A stretch of 64,000 bases of DNA from Gordonia polyisoprenivorans (GTDB taxonomy: Bacteria; Actinomycetota; Actinomycetes; Mycobacteriales; Mycobacteriaceae): the NCBI RefSeq assembly GCF_017654315.1, contig NZ_CP072203.1, positions 1,736,001 to 1,800,000 of the forward strand, given 5' to 3'. Made by a program: the position numbers and the translations under genes. This document shows, in pieces, positions 34,930-43,546 of this stretch. The notes below the pieces were generated by a model. It searched no databases, was not told where the DNA came from, and saw only the letters and a program-made list of their open reading frames with translations. Each line of letters begins with the position of its first letter. Position 1 is the first letter of the stretch.

Positions 34930-35820
34930 ATGACCGATCAGACCGAGTGGGCGCCGTCGGCCGCCGAGTTGCGGATCCACGGTGACGCCGCGAAAGCCGT
35001 GCAGTGGCGTATCCGGGCGAAGGACATCGTCAAACGGGCGCTGGCGTCCGGAACACCGGTCACCCCGACCCCGCCCTATCAGGTCGTTGCCGTCCTCGGC
35101 CAGTCCAACGCCCATGGTGCGGGTCGGCTCGTCGACGCCGCGGCCGCACCCGTCGTCGATCCGCGAGTGCATCAGTGGCCCGGATGCGGACGTCGCCGTG
35201 GACGGATTCTGCTCGCCGAGGATCCGCTCCTGCACGGAATTCCCGGTGCGGGAGTCGGATTCGGGACCACCTTCGGTCGGCTGCTCGCCGAGGACACCGG
35301 CAGCGCGGTCCTGCTCGTCCCCGCGGCGCGCGGCGACACGAGTTTCCACCCGAAGAACGGGTTCAGTTGGGACCCCGACGAGCGCTCGGTGCGCGTCAAC
35401 CTCTTCGACCGGGCCGTCACCCAGATCGCGGGCGCGCTCCGGGCCGCCGGTCCCGAATCCGAACTCGTTGCGGTGCTGTGGCATCAGGGGGAGAGCGATG
35501 TACCGCTGACGGCACCGGAGGTCTATCGGGACCGCCTCGACACCCTGATTCGGCGCCTGCGTGACCGATTCGGCACCGTGCCGTTCCTCCTCGGGCAGAT
35601 GGTGCCCGAGGAGATCACGACCGGTCACGACCGCTATCCCGGAATCGATGCGGTACACCGCGATACACCGTCCCGGCATGAGATGTGCGCCTTCGTCGAG
35701 GGCCCCGAGGGGATGCACATTCCCGGTGAGGCCATCCACTACGACGCGGCCGGCGCCCAGGTGTTGGGGGAGCGGATGTTCCGTGCCTACGCCACGGTCC
35801 GGCTCGACCCGGCGGGCTGA
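34930..35820 (+). CDS. Cytosolic SASA-type carbohydrate esterase
   Basis: A 296-residue protein of the SASA (sialate O-acetylesterase-like) SGNH group. VVAVLGQSNAHGAG (GQSN, 57-60) supplies the nucleophile, LWHQGESDV is the block-III motif, and IHYDAAGAQVLGERM contains the D-x-x-H-like region. There is no signal peptide or membrane helix, so it is cytosolic and may deacetylate sugar precursors or products re-entering the cell. AGGAGG lies at good spacing before the ATG at 34930, four bases after the previous stop. Its 3' end overlaps the convergent dehydratase gene by 34 bp. Confidence 0.85.
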   Translation: MTDQTEWAPSAAELRIHGDAAKAVQWRIRAKDIVKRALASGTPVTPTPPYQVVAVLGQSNAHGAGRLVDAAAAPVVDPRVHQWPGCGRRRGRILLAEDPLLHGIPGAGVGFGTTFGRLLAEDTGSAVLLVPAARGDTSFHPKNGFSWDPDERSVRVNLFDRAVTQIAGALRAAGPESELVAVLWHQGESDVPLTAPEVYRDRLDTLIRRLRDRFGTVPFLLGQMVPEEITTGHDRYPGIDAVHRDTPSRHEMCAFVEGPEGMHIPGEAIHYDAAGAQVLGERMFRAYATVRLDPAG

Positions 35821-36797
35821 GCCGTGGCGACGTCATGGTCGACCGACGCCATGTCGTGCTCGACCATCGCCGCCACCACCTCGCTGAAGGTCTTGGTGGG
35901 GCGCCAGCCCAGCGTGGTCCGCAAGCGGGTGCTGTCACCCACGAGGTCGATGCTGTCGGCGGGCCGGAACAACGACTTGTCGGTGCGGACGTGATGATGC
36001 CAGTCGGTGATGCCCGCGGCCGCGAACGCTGCGCCGGCGAAGTCGGCGACGCTGTGCGAGACGCCGGTGGCGACGACGAAATCGTCGTCGACCCGCGCGG
36101 TGGCCATCGAGATCATCGCCTCCACATAGTCCGGCGCCCAGCCCCAGTCCCGTCGGGCGGCGAGATTGCCCAGCGCGAGTTCGGTTCTCGTGCCGGCCGC
36201 GATCTCGGCGACCGCCCGGGTGATCTTGCGGGTGACGAAGTGCGGGGCCCGCAGCGGCGACTCGTGCGGATAGAGGATCGCGTTAGACACGCCCACCCCC
36301 TGTGCACGAAACGCCGCGGCAAGCAGATGGCCGTAGGCCTTGGACACCCCGTACGGCGATGTCGGGCAGAGCGGGGTGGTCTCGTCCTGCGGTGCAGTGC
36401 ACGTGCCGGCGAAGATCTCTCCGCTGGAGGCGTTGACCACATGCACCGGGTGGCCGTCACGCACCAGATCCCTGGCCGCGGTGAGCAATGCGGCCGTCGC
36501 CTGGGCGTTGATCTGACCGGTGTGCACCGGGTCCTGCCAGCTCTGGCCGACCGATGACACGGCGGCGAGATGGAAGATGACGTCGGGTCGCACCATCTCG
36601 ACCACCGATGCGCACGCATCGACATCGCCGAGGTCGACCGTCACCAGCTCGGCGTCTGCGTGCAGGTCGGTGTCGCGCACCGGACTGCGGCCCGGCCCGA
36701 TGACGCCGGTGGTCGACCATCCGCGTTCGGTGAGTGCCGCGATGAGCAGCCGACCGTCCTGGCCACTCGCGCCGGTGATGAGCGCGCGGTGGGGCAT
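35787..36797 (-). CDS. GDP-mannose dehydratase-like SDR enzyme (possible Rmd)
   Basis: A 336-residue extended SDR enzyme. It has the nucleotide-binding motif GASGQDG (9-15), the active-site segment ASSGEIF (Ser125, Glu127) and YGVSK (Tyr149, Lys153). HESPLRAPHFVTRKITRAVAEI and DWGWAPDYVEAM are typical of Gmd. It is coupled to the preceding gmd (TGATG). In known pathways Gmd is paired with Rmd, a Gmd relative that reduces GDP-4-keto-6-deoxymannose to GDP-D-rhamnose. That is the likely role, but the dehydratase residues are retained, so a second dehydratase is possible. Confidence 0.85.
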   Translation of the reverse strand: MPHRALITGASGQDGRLLIAALTERGWSTTGVIGPGRSPVRDTDLHADAELVTVDLGDVDACASVVEMVRPDVIFHLAAVSSVGQSWQDPVHTGQINAQATAALLTAARDLVRDGHPVHVVNASSGEIFAGTCTAPQDETTPLCPTSPYGVSKAYGHLLAAAFRAQGVGVSNAILYPHESPLRAPHFVTRKITRAVAEIAAGTRTELALGNLAARRDWGWAPDYVEAMISMATARVDDDFVVATGVSHSVADFAGAAFAAAGITDWHHHVRTDKSLFRPADSIDLVGDSTRLRTTLGWRPTKTFSEVVAAMVEHDMASVDHDVATAQPAGSSRTVA

Positions 36798-37792
36798 CAC
36801 GCCACTTCGCGTGTCACGGAACCGGATTCGGCCGCGACATCCGACCGCACCATCATCCGGACGAGGGCGTCGAAGTCGACCTCCGGCTTCCAGCCGAGTT
36901 GTGCACGTGCCTTGCTGGAGTCGCCGATCAGCAGGTCCACCTCGGCCGGCCGGAAGAAGCGCGGATCGATGTGCACGAAGCGCTCCCAGTCGCTGATGCC
37001 CACCTCGTCGAAGGCCACGTCGAGGAGTTCTCGGATGGAGTGGGTCTCGCCGGTGGAGATCACGTAGTCGTCGGCGTCGGGTTGCTGCAGCATCAGCCAC
37101 ATCGCACGCACGTAGTCGCCGGCGAAACCCCAATCGCGTTTGGCGTCGAGGTTGCCCAGCGCCAGCGAATCCTGGATGCCGAGATGGATGCGTGCGACCG
37201 CGCGACTGACCTTGCGGGTGACGAATTCCGGTCCGCGACGCGGTGATTCATGATTGAACAGCACGCCGGAACTGGCGTGCATTCCGTAGGACTCGCGGTA
37301 ATTGATGGTCATGTAGTGACCGAAGACCTTGGCCACCCCGTACGGCGATCGCGGCCACAGCAGCGTCGATTCGCGTTGCGGAACCTCCTGCACTTTGCCG
37401 AACATCTCCGAGCTCGAGGCCTGGTAGAAGCGGATCTGTTTGCCGGTGGTGTCCTGGTGCAGGCGCACGGCTTCGAGCACGTTGAGCACGCCCGTACCGG
37501 TCACGTCGCTGGTCAGGCGGGCGTTCTGCCACGAGTACGCGACAAAGGAGACCGCGCCGAGGTTGTACACCTCGTCGGGATCGGCGAAGGCCATCGCTCG
37601 CATCAGGCTCGACAAATCGAGCAGATTCCCGGAAACGATCTCCACGAAGGGATGTGAGATGGCCAGCGCGTCGGCCTTCGGGTTGTTCTGCCCCCGAACC
37701 AGTCCCACGACTCGGTAGCCCTTGGAATGCAGCAGTTCGGACAGATAGAGGCCGTCCTGACCGGTGATACCGGTGATGAGCGCGGTTTTCAT
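36797..37792 (-). CDS. gmd: GDP-mannose 4,6-dehydratase
   Basis: A 331-residue SDR enzyme that converts GDP-D-mannose to GDP-4-keto-6-deoxy-D-mannose. GITGQDG (8-14) binds NADP. The active site has ASSSEMFG (Ser127, Glu129) and YGVAK (Tyr151, Lys155). [15 protein letters not shown] and [20 protein letters not shown] are diagnostic. The ATG at 37792 starts directly at the nucleotide-binding strand. It overlaps the start of the second dehydratase-type gene (TGATG), giving a two-gene unit for a GDP-6-deoxyhexose donor used by the nearby glycosyltransferases. Confidence 0.95.
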   Translation of the reverse strand: MKTALITGITGQDGLYLSELLHSKGYRVVGLVRGQNNPKADALAISHPFVEIVSGNLLDLSSLMRAMAFADPDEVYNLGAVSFVAYSWQNARLTSDVTGTGVLNVLEAVRLHQDTTGKQIRFYQASSSEMFGKVQEVPQRESTLLWPRSPYGVAKVFGHYMTINYRESYGMHASSGVLFNHESPRRGPEFVTRKVSRAVARIHLGIQDSLALGNLDAKRDWGFAGDYVRAMWLMLQQPDADDYVISTGETHSIRELLDVAFDEVGISDWERFVHIDPRFFRPAEVDLLIGDSSKARAQLGWKPEVDFDALVRMMVRSDVAAESGSVTREVA

Positions 37793-37993
37793 GCCAACCC
37801 CGTTTTCTGATGAGAGTGGATGCCGTGGACGCAGCATCGTCGGCGAGCCCGTGCCTCGGGTCCGACAAAGAGATGTTCGCATGGGCCGCGAGAATTGGCG
37901 CGTCGAGACACCTGAATTGGACATCATTGGGGCGATTGTCACGCAATTCACACGCATTTCATCTCCGAGGGAGAATATGTAAGAAGCTCTGGT

Positions 37994-37999
37994 TACGAT
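37994..37999 (+). promoter_or_regulatory. Putative -10 hexamer for leaderless transcript
   Basis: TACGAT lies six bases before the ATG at 38006, the position expected when transcription begins at or next to the start codon. The related gene at 20433 has TACACT seven bases before its GTG. Confidence 0.45.
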
Positions 38000-38005
38000 G
38001 CGTGC

Positions 38006-39067
38006 ATGAAACATGTCTTGCCGAGCGCGGTGTGCCGTTTGCGGGTGTTCTCGATCGTTCTCGTCGTGTTCGCTGTTCTCGGTGTGGGAATGGTCGGCGC
38101 CGAACCGGGCCGCGCGAGCGCCGAGGTGTCCATGCCGCCGGACGGCTACGGGTTCGCCGGCGGCAGCGACCTGTTGTGGCTGTCGCAGGCCGACCTGAAC
38201 CGCGAGCTCGACGGCGTCGTCAAGACCAAGGCGAGTTGGCTGCGAGTGGTCATCGACTGGAACTCCATCGAGCCGACCGAGGGCACCTACAACTGGTCGA
38301 CGCCGGACCGACTGATCAACTCGGCCCGGGCGCACGGTCTGAAAGTGCTGGCCACGGTGGTGTCGTCGCCGGCGTGGTCGCGTCCGGCGGGTAGCTTCTT
38401 CACCGCGCCGCCCACCGACAACGGTGACCTCTCGACCTTCCTGCGCGCCCTGATCGCTCGGTACAAGGCCAACGTGTCGAACTATCAGATCTGGAATGAG
38501 GTGAACCTGCCGCTGTTCTTCGGCGGCAGTGTCGACGCCGCGCGGTATACCTCGCTGCTGAAGTCCGCATACACGGCGGTCAAGGCGGCCCAGCCCGGCG
38601 CGACCGTCATCAGCGCGGGTCTGGCGCGCTCGGTCGGTCCGTACTCGCCGCTCTCGTACTACACCGCGATGTACAACAATGGCGCGCAGGGCTACTTCGA
38701 CGCGGCCGCGATGCACCCGTATGTCTTTCCCGGCGGAATCACGACCAACCCGGAGAATGTCATCAGCGACACCGTCGGCCTGCGCAATCTGATGATCGCC
38801 CGGGGTGACGGCGCCAAGAAGATCTGGTTCACCGAGATCGGTGCACCCACCGCGTCCGCCTCCCCCGACGGGGTGAGCCAGGTCGAGCAGGCCAAACAGA
38901 TCACCGACATGCTCTGGTACGCCGCCAACTGCGGGTTCGCCGGTCCGACGCTGATCTACACGATCCGCGACTCGGGGACCAGCACCACCGACCGCGAGCA
39001 GAACTTCGGGGCGCTGTTCACCTACGACTGGGCACCGAAATACGCCGCCTCGGTTCTCGCGGGGTGA
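38006..39067 (+). CDS. Secreted PslG/GH39-like glycosidase, paralogue 3
   Basis: A 353-residue secreted GH-A hydrolase with signal peptide ending near ASA (about 39). The acid/base is Glu165 in YQIWNEVN, with Val replacing the usual Pro, and the nucleophile is Glu277 in WFTEIGAP. It aligns along its length with the proteins encoded at 14828 and 20433 but is more diverged. It sits between gmd and the glycosyltransferase block, so the three close paralogues are spread through the cluster and are not in tandem. Likely a polymer-trimming endoglycosidase. Confidence 0.9.
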   Translation: MKHVLPSAVCRLRVFSIVLVVFAVLGVGMVGAEPGRASAEVSMPPDGYGFAGGSDLLWLSQADLNRELDGVVKTKASWLRVVIDWNSIEPTEGTYNWSTPDRLINSARAHGLKVLATVVSSPAWSRPAGSFFTAPPTDNGDLSTFLRALIARYKANVSNYQIWNEVNLPLFFGGSVDAARYTSLLKSAYTAVKAAQPGATVISAGLARSVGPYSPLSYYTAMYNNGAQGYFDAAAMHPYVFPGGITTNPENVISDTVGLRNLMIARGDGAKKIWFTEIGAPTASASPDGVSQVEQAKQITDMLWYAANCGFAGPTLIYTIRDSGTSTTDREQNFGALFTYDWAPKYAASVLAG

Positions 39068-39345
39068 CCGTCGGATTCTTCCGACTCCGTATGCGAAACA
39101 AAGAATGGTTTTCGATCATCGTGTAAGCAGTGTTACAGAATGCGCGCGAGATCCCGGTCACAATGCACTCGAGATGCCGATTTCAGGAAGCGGTGTTAGC
39201 GTTTCCCTGTCCCAGGGATGCGGTGGCATTCCCAGCACGCTCTGACTGATTCCGTGGTGAGAATTGTGCACGTGGCCGTAGGTGGCGGTCGTGTGCCTCT
39301 GTCTGGTCTTGCCGCGGCGATCTTCGGGCTGCGTACTCACAGAGA

Positions 39346-40539
39346 ATGGATGGACCCGTGGTTACTGATGACGCTCCACGTCCAAGGATCGCCATTGCGC
39401 ACGACTATCTGACCCAACGCGGTGGAGCAGAGAAGGTGGTGCTGTCGCTGAGCCGGGCCTTCCCGGAGGCGGTGATCCACACACTGCTCTTCGAACCCGA
39501 TCAGACCTATCCGGAGTTCGCCGAGAAGACCGTCGTGACCTCGCCGGTGAACCGGGTCGGATTCCTGCGCAAGAACCACCGGGCCGCGTTGCCGCTCTTG
39601 CCCTTTGCTGCATCACGGATGGTCATCGACGCCGACATCGTGCTCACCAGCACCAGCGGGTGGGCGCACGGCTTCTCCACGACCGGAACCAAGATAGTCT
39701 ACTGCTATTCGCCTGCGCGATGGCTCTACCAGACCGACGTGTACCTTGGGGAGTCGCCGAGCGGACTCAAACGGTTTGCCATGGCGGCGATGGGACCGGG
39801 ACTCAAGCGGTGGGACCGTCGGGCCGCCTACGACTGCGATCGGTACCTGGCGATCTCCAACGCGGTCCGTGACCGCATCCGCACCACCTACGGACTCAGC
39901 TCCACCGTGGTCTCCGCACCGGTGACCGCACCCGCCCCGGTCGAGGGCGCGGTATCGCCGGACGCGTCGCTGACCGACGCCCCCTTCTTCCTGTGTATCT
40001 CCCGGCTGCTGTCCTACAAGAACGTCGACAAGGTCATCGAGGCCTTCCGAGGTAGCGGGCGTCGCCTCGTCGTCGTCGGCCGTGGTCCGGAAAAAGATGC
40101 GCTGCAAGCGATCTGCCCCGACAATGTGACCATGCTCCAGGATCTCGCCGACACCGAGATGGCGTGGCTGTATCAGCACTGCACCGCGGTCGTGGCGGCG
40201 AGCTACGAGGATTACGGGCTGACCCCGCTCGAGGGTGGCATGTACGGCAAACCGTGTGTGGTGTTGCGATGGGGCGGATTCCTCGACACCGTCGTGGAGG
40301 GCATCAACGGTGACTTCTTCGACGAGCCCGAACCCGAGCAGATCCGTGATGCGGTGGACCGGGTGGTGGCGATGGACTGGGATACCGACGTCATCCGCCA
40401 TCACGTACACAAGTTCGACGAGAGCGCGTTCATCGGCGAGATCCGACGGGTGATCGACGAGAGTGCGCCAGGTTACAGATCGGCAGCACCCGGAACGACC
40501 GACCTAGGACCGGCGGCATCGGCAAAGGAGATGGTGTGA
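39346..40539 (+). CDS. GT4-family glycosyltransferase
   Basis: A 397-residue GT-B glycosyltransferase. The N-terminus has IAIAHDYLTQRGGAEKVVLSLSRAFP, typical of GT4 mannosyl/rhamnosyltransferases. CISRLLSYKNVDKVIEAF and VVVGRGPEKDAL mark the nucleotide-sugar domain. SYEDYGLTPLEGGMYGKP carries the E-x7-E-like donor motif. The specific sugar is unknown; the GDP-deoxyhexose from the adjacent gmd pair is a candidate donor. It heads a five-gene block and overlaps the acetyltransferase gene by GTGA. Confidence 0.9.
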   Translation: MDGPVVTDDAPRPRIAIAHDYLTQRGGAEKVVLSLSRAFPEAVIHTLLFEPDQTYPEFAEKTVVTSPVNRVGFLRKNHRAALPLLPFAASRMVIDADIVLTSTSGWAHGFSTTGTKIVYCYSPARWLYQTDVYLGESPSGLKRFAMAAMGPGLKRWDRRAAYDCDRYLAISNAVRDRIRTTYGLSSTVVSAPVTAPAPVEGAVSPDASLTDAPFFLCISRLLSYKNVDKVIEAFRGSGRRLVVVGRGPEKDALQAICPDNVTMLQDLADTEMAWLYQHCTAVVAASYEDYGLTPLEGGMYGKPCVVLRWGGFLDTVVEGINGDFFDEPEPEQIRDAVDRVVAMDWDTDVIRHHVHKFDESAFIGEIRRVIDESAPGYRSAAPGTTDLGPAASAKEMV

Positions 40540-41165
40540 GCGACAACGAGACCGTGGCCGCCCCGGCGAGCGTCACCGTCCCCGAACGGGACGATTTCAC
40601 GCCGAGGTATTCGTTCAACGACATCTCCACGATCGCCAAGACGCGCAATCGCGTCGGAATCCTGCTGTACAACAACCTCATCACCTTCATCCCGTCGCAT
40701 ACGATCCGGCAGGGCTTCCTGCGGTTGTTCGGAGCCAAGATCGGCAAGGACACCTCGATCCTGCGGGGCTGCCAGGTCTTCGACATCGATCAGATCCGGA
40801 TCGGTGAGGCCTGCTCCATCGGATTCCGGGTGCTCTTCGACGCCCGGTCGGGGATCTGCATCGGTGACAATGTGGTGATCGCCAGTGACACCCAGATCAT
40901 CGCCGGCAAACACGACCCGGCCAGCCCGGAGTTCGTGCCCGTCATCGAGCCGGTCTACATCGGCGACTACGTGTGGATCGCCAGTCGCGCAACCATTGTC
41001 AGTGGTGTCAGCATCGGACGCGGTGCGGTGGTCGCCGCGTGTGCCATGGTCGGCAAGGATGTCGCCGATCTCGACATCGTCGGCGGGGTGCCCGCTCGCG
41101 TCATCTCCAAACGTCCCGAGACCGCACTCCGATACCGGCCGAAGTACCGGCCGCTGTTCTACTGA
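40536..41165 (+). CDS. Left-handed beta-helix O-acetyltransferase
   Basis: A 209-residue cytosolic acetyltransferase of the hexapeptide-repeat family (WcaF/WbbJ/maa-like). Imperfect hexapeptide repeats run from about 68 to 185 (IGKDTSI, IRIGEACSIG, ICIGDNVVIA, VYIGDYVWIA, VSIGRGAVVAA). A catalytic-type histidine lies in AGKHDPA. It would use acetyl-CoA to acetylate a lipid-linked sugar or precursor. The N-terminal 60 residues are an added helical region. GTG at 40536 overlaps the preceding stop. Confidence 0.9.
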   Translation: MSDNETVAAPASVTVPERDDFTPRYSFNDISTIAKTRNRVGILLYNNLITFIPSHTIRQGFLRLFGAKIGKDTSILRGCQVFDIDQIRIGEACSIGFRVLFDARSGICIGDNVVIASDTQIIAGKHDPASPEFVPVIEPVYIGDYVWIASRATIVSGVSIGRGAVVAACAMVGKDVADLDIVGGVPARVISKRPETALRYRPKYRPLFY

Positions 41166-41176
41166 CGCCGACAGTG

Positions 41177-42331
41177 ATGGCAGAGTTGGCGGATCTACGG
41201 GTGATCCACGTGGGCCCGCGCGCCGAATGTGGCGGGGTGGGCTCCTATTCGGTGCGTTTTGCTGAGACGTTACGTGGCCATGTGGCCGAGGTGATCGAGG
41301 TTCGACACGGGAGCCCCGGGTCCGACACGGTGGCCGACCTGCGTCGGCGGCGTCGACACCTGACCGAGTTGATCGCGGCGTCCGACCGGCCGACCGTGCT
41401 GCACGCCGAGTTCTCCGGCGGATCGGTGGAATCCTTCTGGCCCACAGCCGGTCTCGTGGCATCGGACAAGCTTGCGATCTCCGCGACGGTGCACGATCCG
41501 CCCGGACTGGTGTGGTGGCCCGCGCGCACGCGATTCCTGCAGCGTCGGCGGTTACTCAATCACGGCCTGCACTTCCCGATGCGTGCGGTCTCCCGCCGCG
41601 TCGAGCGGGGGGTGTTCGGTGATCGGATTCTGTTCGGCACCAGCGTGATCGGCGCACAATCGCTGCGGGAGCGCTATCCGGACGCCACGGTGCACGTTGC
41701 GCCCCTGACGGTGCGGGCGATGCCGGAGATGCCGCCGGCCCCCGACCGTCCGCGAGCCGTCGGGCTTTTCGGACTCGTATACCGGGGCAAGGGTTTCGAG
41801 CATGTCGAACGACTGCGCGACGAACTACCCGACGACATCGCCATTCGGATCGCCGGCCGCGGCACCGAGAACCTGCCGAGCCGTGACGGCATCGAGATCC
41901 TCGGCGGGCTGGCCGAGGAGGAGATGGCCGGGTACTTCGCCTCGATTCGGGCGCTGGTGGTGCCCTACGGCGATCGCAGCCCGTACGGCACCGCCTATCC
42001 GTCCTCGGGTGTGGTCGCCGATGCCATCAGTCATCTGACGCCGATCGTCACCACCGGTCACGGTGCGCTGCGCGAGTTGGGGGCCGAGGGTGGGGCCGTG
42101 GCGATCGACGACGGCGTCAGTCCCGAGCAGACACCGGCCGCGCTCGCCGGCACGATCGTCGAGATCGTCGATGACACGGAGCGTTTGGCGATGATGGCCG
42201 CGAGCGTGGAAGGTATGCGCAAGCTGCGCGAACCCGACACCGTGATCGGGGGCTATGTCTCGGTGTGGTCGTCGGTGTTGGGGACGTCGTCGGTGTCAGA
42301 GAGTTCAACGAAGCCTGCGGGGTCGCGGTGA
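41177..42331 (+). CDS. GT4-like glycosyltransferase
   Basis: A 384-residue GT-B protein. LRVIHVGPRAECGGVGSYSV resembles the N-terminal acceptor loop of GT4 enzymes. AVGLFGLVYRGKGFEHVERL and IRIAGRGTENL mark the donor domain. A region around YGDRSPYGTAYPSSGVVADA replaces the canonical E-x7-E, so the fit is looser than for the gene at 39346. The ATG at 41177 is preceded by a weak site 11 bp after the acetyltransferase stop. It overlaps the flippase gene by GTGA. Confidence 0.8.
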   Translation: MAELADLRVIHVGPRAECGGVGSYSVRFAETLRGHVAEVIEVRHGSPGSDTVADLRRRRRHLTELIAASDRPTVLHAEFSGGSVESFWPTAGLVASDKLAISATVHDPPGLVWWPARTRFLQRRRLLNHGLHFPMRAVSRRVERGVFGDRILFGTSVIGAQSLRERYPDATVHVAPLTVRAMPEMPPAPDRPRAVGLFGLVYRGKGFEHVERLRDELPDDIAIRIAGRGTENLPSRDGIEILGGLAEEEMAGYFASIRALVVPYGDRSPYGTAYPSSGVVADAISHLTPIVTTGHGALRELGAEGGAVAIDDGVSPEQTPAALAGTIVEIVDDTERLAMMAASVEGMRKLREPDTVIGGYVSVWSSVLGTSSVSESSTKPAGSR

Positions 42332-43545
42332 CGGTGACCGACGCCCCGACTCCCGTCGATGGTCGCCGCAATGTGATCAAAGCGGTGGTCGCCGCCGGCT
42401 GGGCCTACGGCGGCCGCGCCTCCGGGTTGCTGTGGACCATCGTGGTCGTCGCCCATCTCGGCGTCGGGTCCTACGGGCAGTACGCGATGGGCTTCGCGTT
42501 GGGCGCGATCATCGCTGCTCCACTGGACAATCCGTTCAACGTCCGCGCGATCCGCGAGTCCAGGGAACGTTTCCTCACCGAGCGCGCCTCCCGAGCCCTG
42601 CTCGGTATCGGATTGATGATCGCCGGCGCGGCGTGCTCGCCGTTCTCCTATCTCGCATGGTTCGCGCTGGTCGTCGGTGGCGGCGAGATCGTGTTCAACG
42701 CGGTCAAGAGCGCCCCGCTGCGCGACGGACACCCCGATCGGGTGATGCGGATGGACACCATCCGCCAGTTCTCCAGCATCGTCCTCGGCGCCGGATACCT
42801 TCTGGTGGCACCGCATCCGAACCTGACCGCTGCCAGTGTGCTCTACGCCCTGCCGTACGTGGTGGTCGCCGCGCGTGGGCTGATGCTGGTGCCGGGCAAC
42901 CGTCCCGGCATTCCCGGCCATCCCCGGCTGATCGCGGTGCTGTTCGCCGAGCACCTGGCCAATGCCGCGTACATGCAGGGCGACATCCTGCTGCTCGGTG
43001 CCCTCACCGATTCCGACATCGCCGGGTATTACGCGATCGCGAGCACCGTCGGTTGGGCCGCAGCCCAACTCGGGATGGCGTTGGGCAACACCTATCACGA
43101 GCCGCTCCGTGCAGCCGGTGGTGCGCTGAGTGCCGGCCCACCCACCAAACACATTGCTGCCGTGGCGGTGACGACGTCCGGATCGGTGATCGCCGCCGGG
43201 CTGATCATGCTCGCCACACCGTTCTCGACGCAGCTGGCGTGGTCGTTGGTGATCATCGGGGTGTTCGTGGCCATGCGGGTGGTCAACTTCGTTCTGATGA
43301 CGGTGTTGTACGTGCAGCGCCGCGATATCGTCCGCAGCGTCGCCGCCGGCGTGCTCGCCCCGATCAAGCTGCTGTTGGTGTTCGCGCTGGCGCATTGGGG
43401 ATCGATCGGTGCGTGTATCGCGTCGGTGGTGACCGATGCGCTGCTGCTGGTCATCTATCTCGTCGCGGTGCGCCGTCCGATTCCCGCGGTGGAAGCCGAG
43501 CAGGCTGCGATGGTTCCGGAACAGACTGTCAGAGAGGGTGAATGA
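42328..43545 (+). CDS. Wzx-like polysaccharide flippase (MOP superfamily)
   Basis: A 405-residue membrane protein with about 12 membrane segments and short loops. It starts VVAAGWAYGGRASGLLWTIVVVAHLG, and later has GDILLLGALTDSDIAGYYAIAST, which resembles the oligosaccharide flippase family. It would move lipid-linked repeat units to the outer face for polymerisation by the Wzy-like protein encoded at 25960. The GTG at 42328 overlaps the upstream stop; the frame is open further upstream, but the hydrophobic domain supports this start. It is the only flippase candidate seen. Confidence 0.85.
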   Translation: MTVTDAPTPVDGRRNVIKAVVAAGWAYGGRASGLLWTIVVVAHLGVGSYGQYAMGFALGAIIAAPLDNPFNVRAIRESRERFLTERASRALLGIGLMIAGAACSPFSYLAWFALVVGGGEIVFNAVKSAPLRDGHPDRVMRMDTIRQFSSIVLGAGYLLVAPHPNLTAASVLYALPYVVVAARGLMLVPGNRPGIPGHPRLIAVLFAEHLANAAYMQGDILLLGALTDSDIAGYYAIASTVGWAAAQLGMALGNTYHEPLRAAGGALSAGPPTKHIAAVAVTTSGSVIAAGLIMLATPFSTQLAWSLVIIGVFVAMRVVNFVLMTVLYVQRRDIVRSVAAGVLAPIKLLLVFALAHWGSIGACIASVVTDALLLVIYLVAVRRPIPAVEAEQAAMVPEQTVREGE

Positions 43546-43546
43546 G

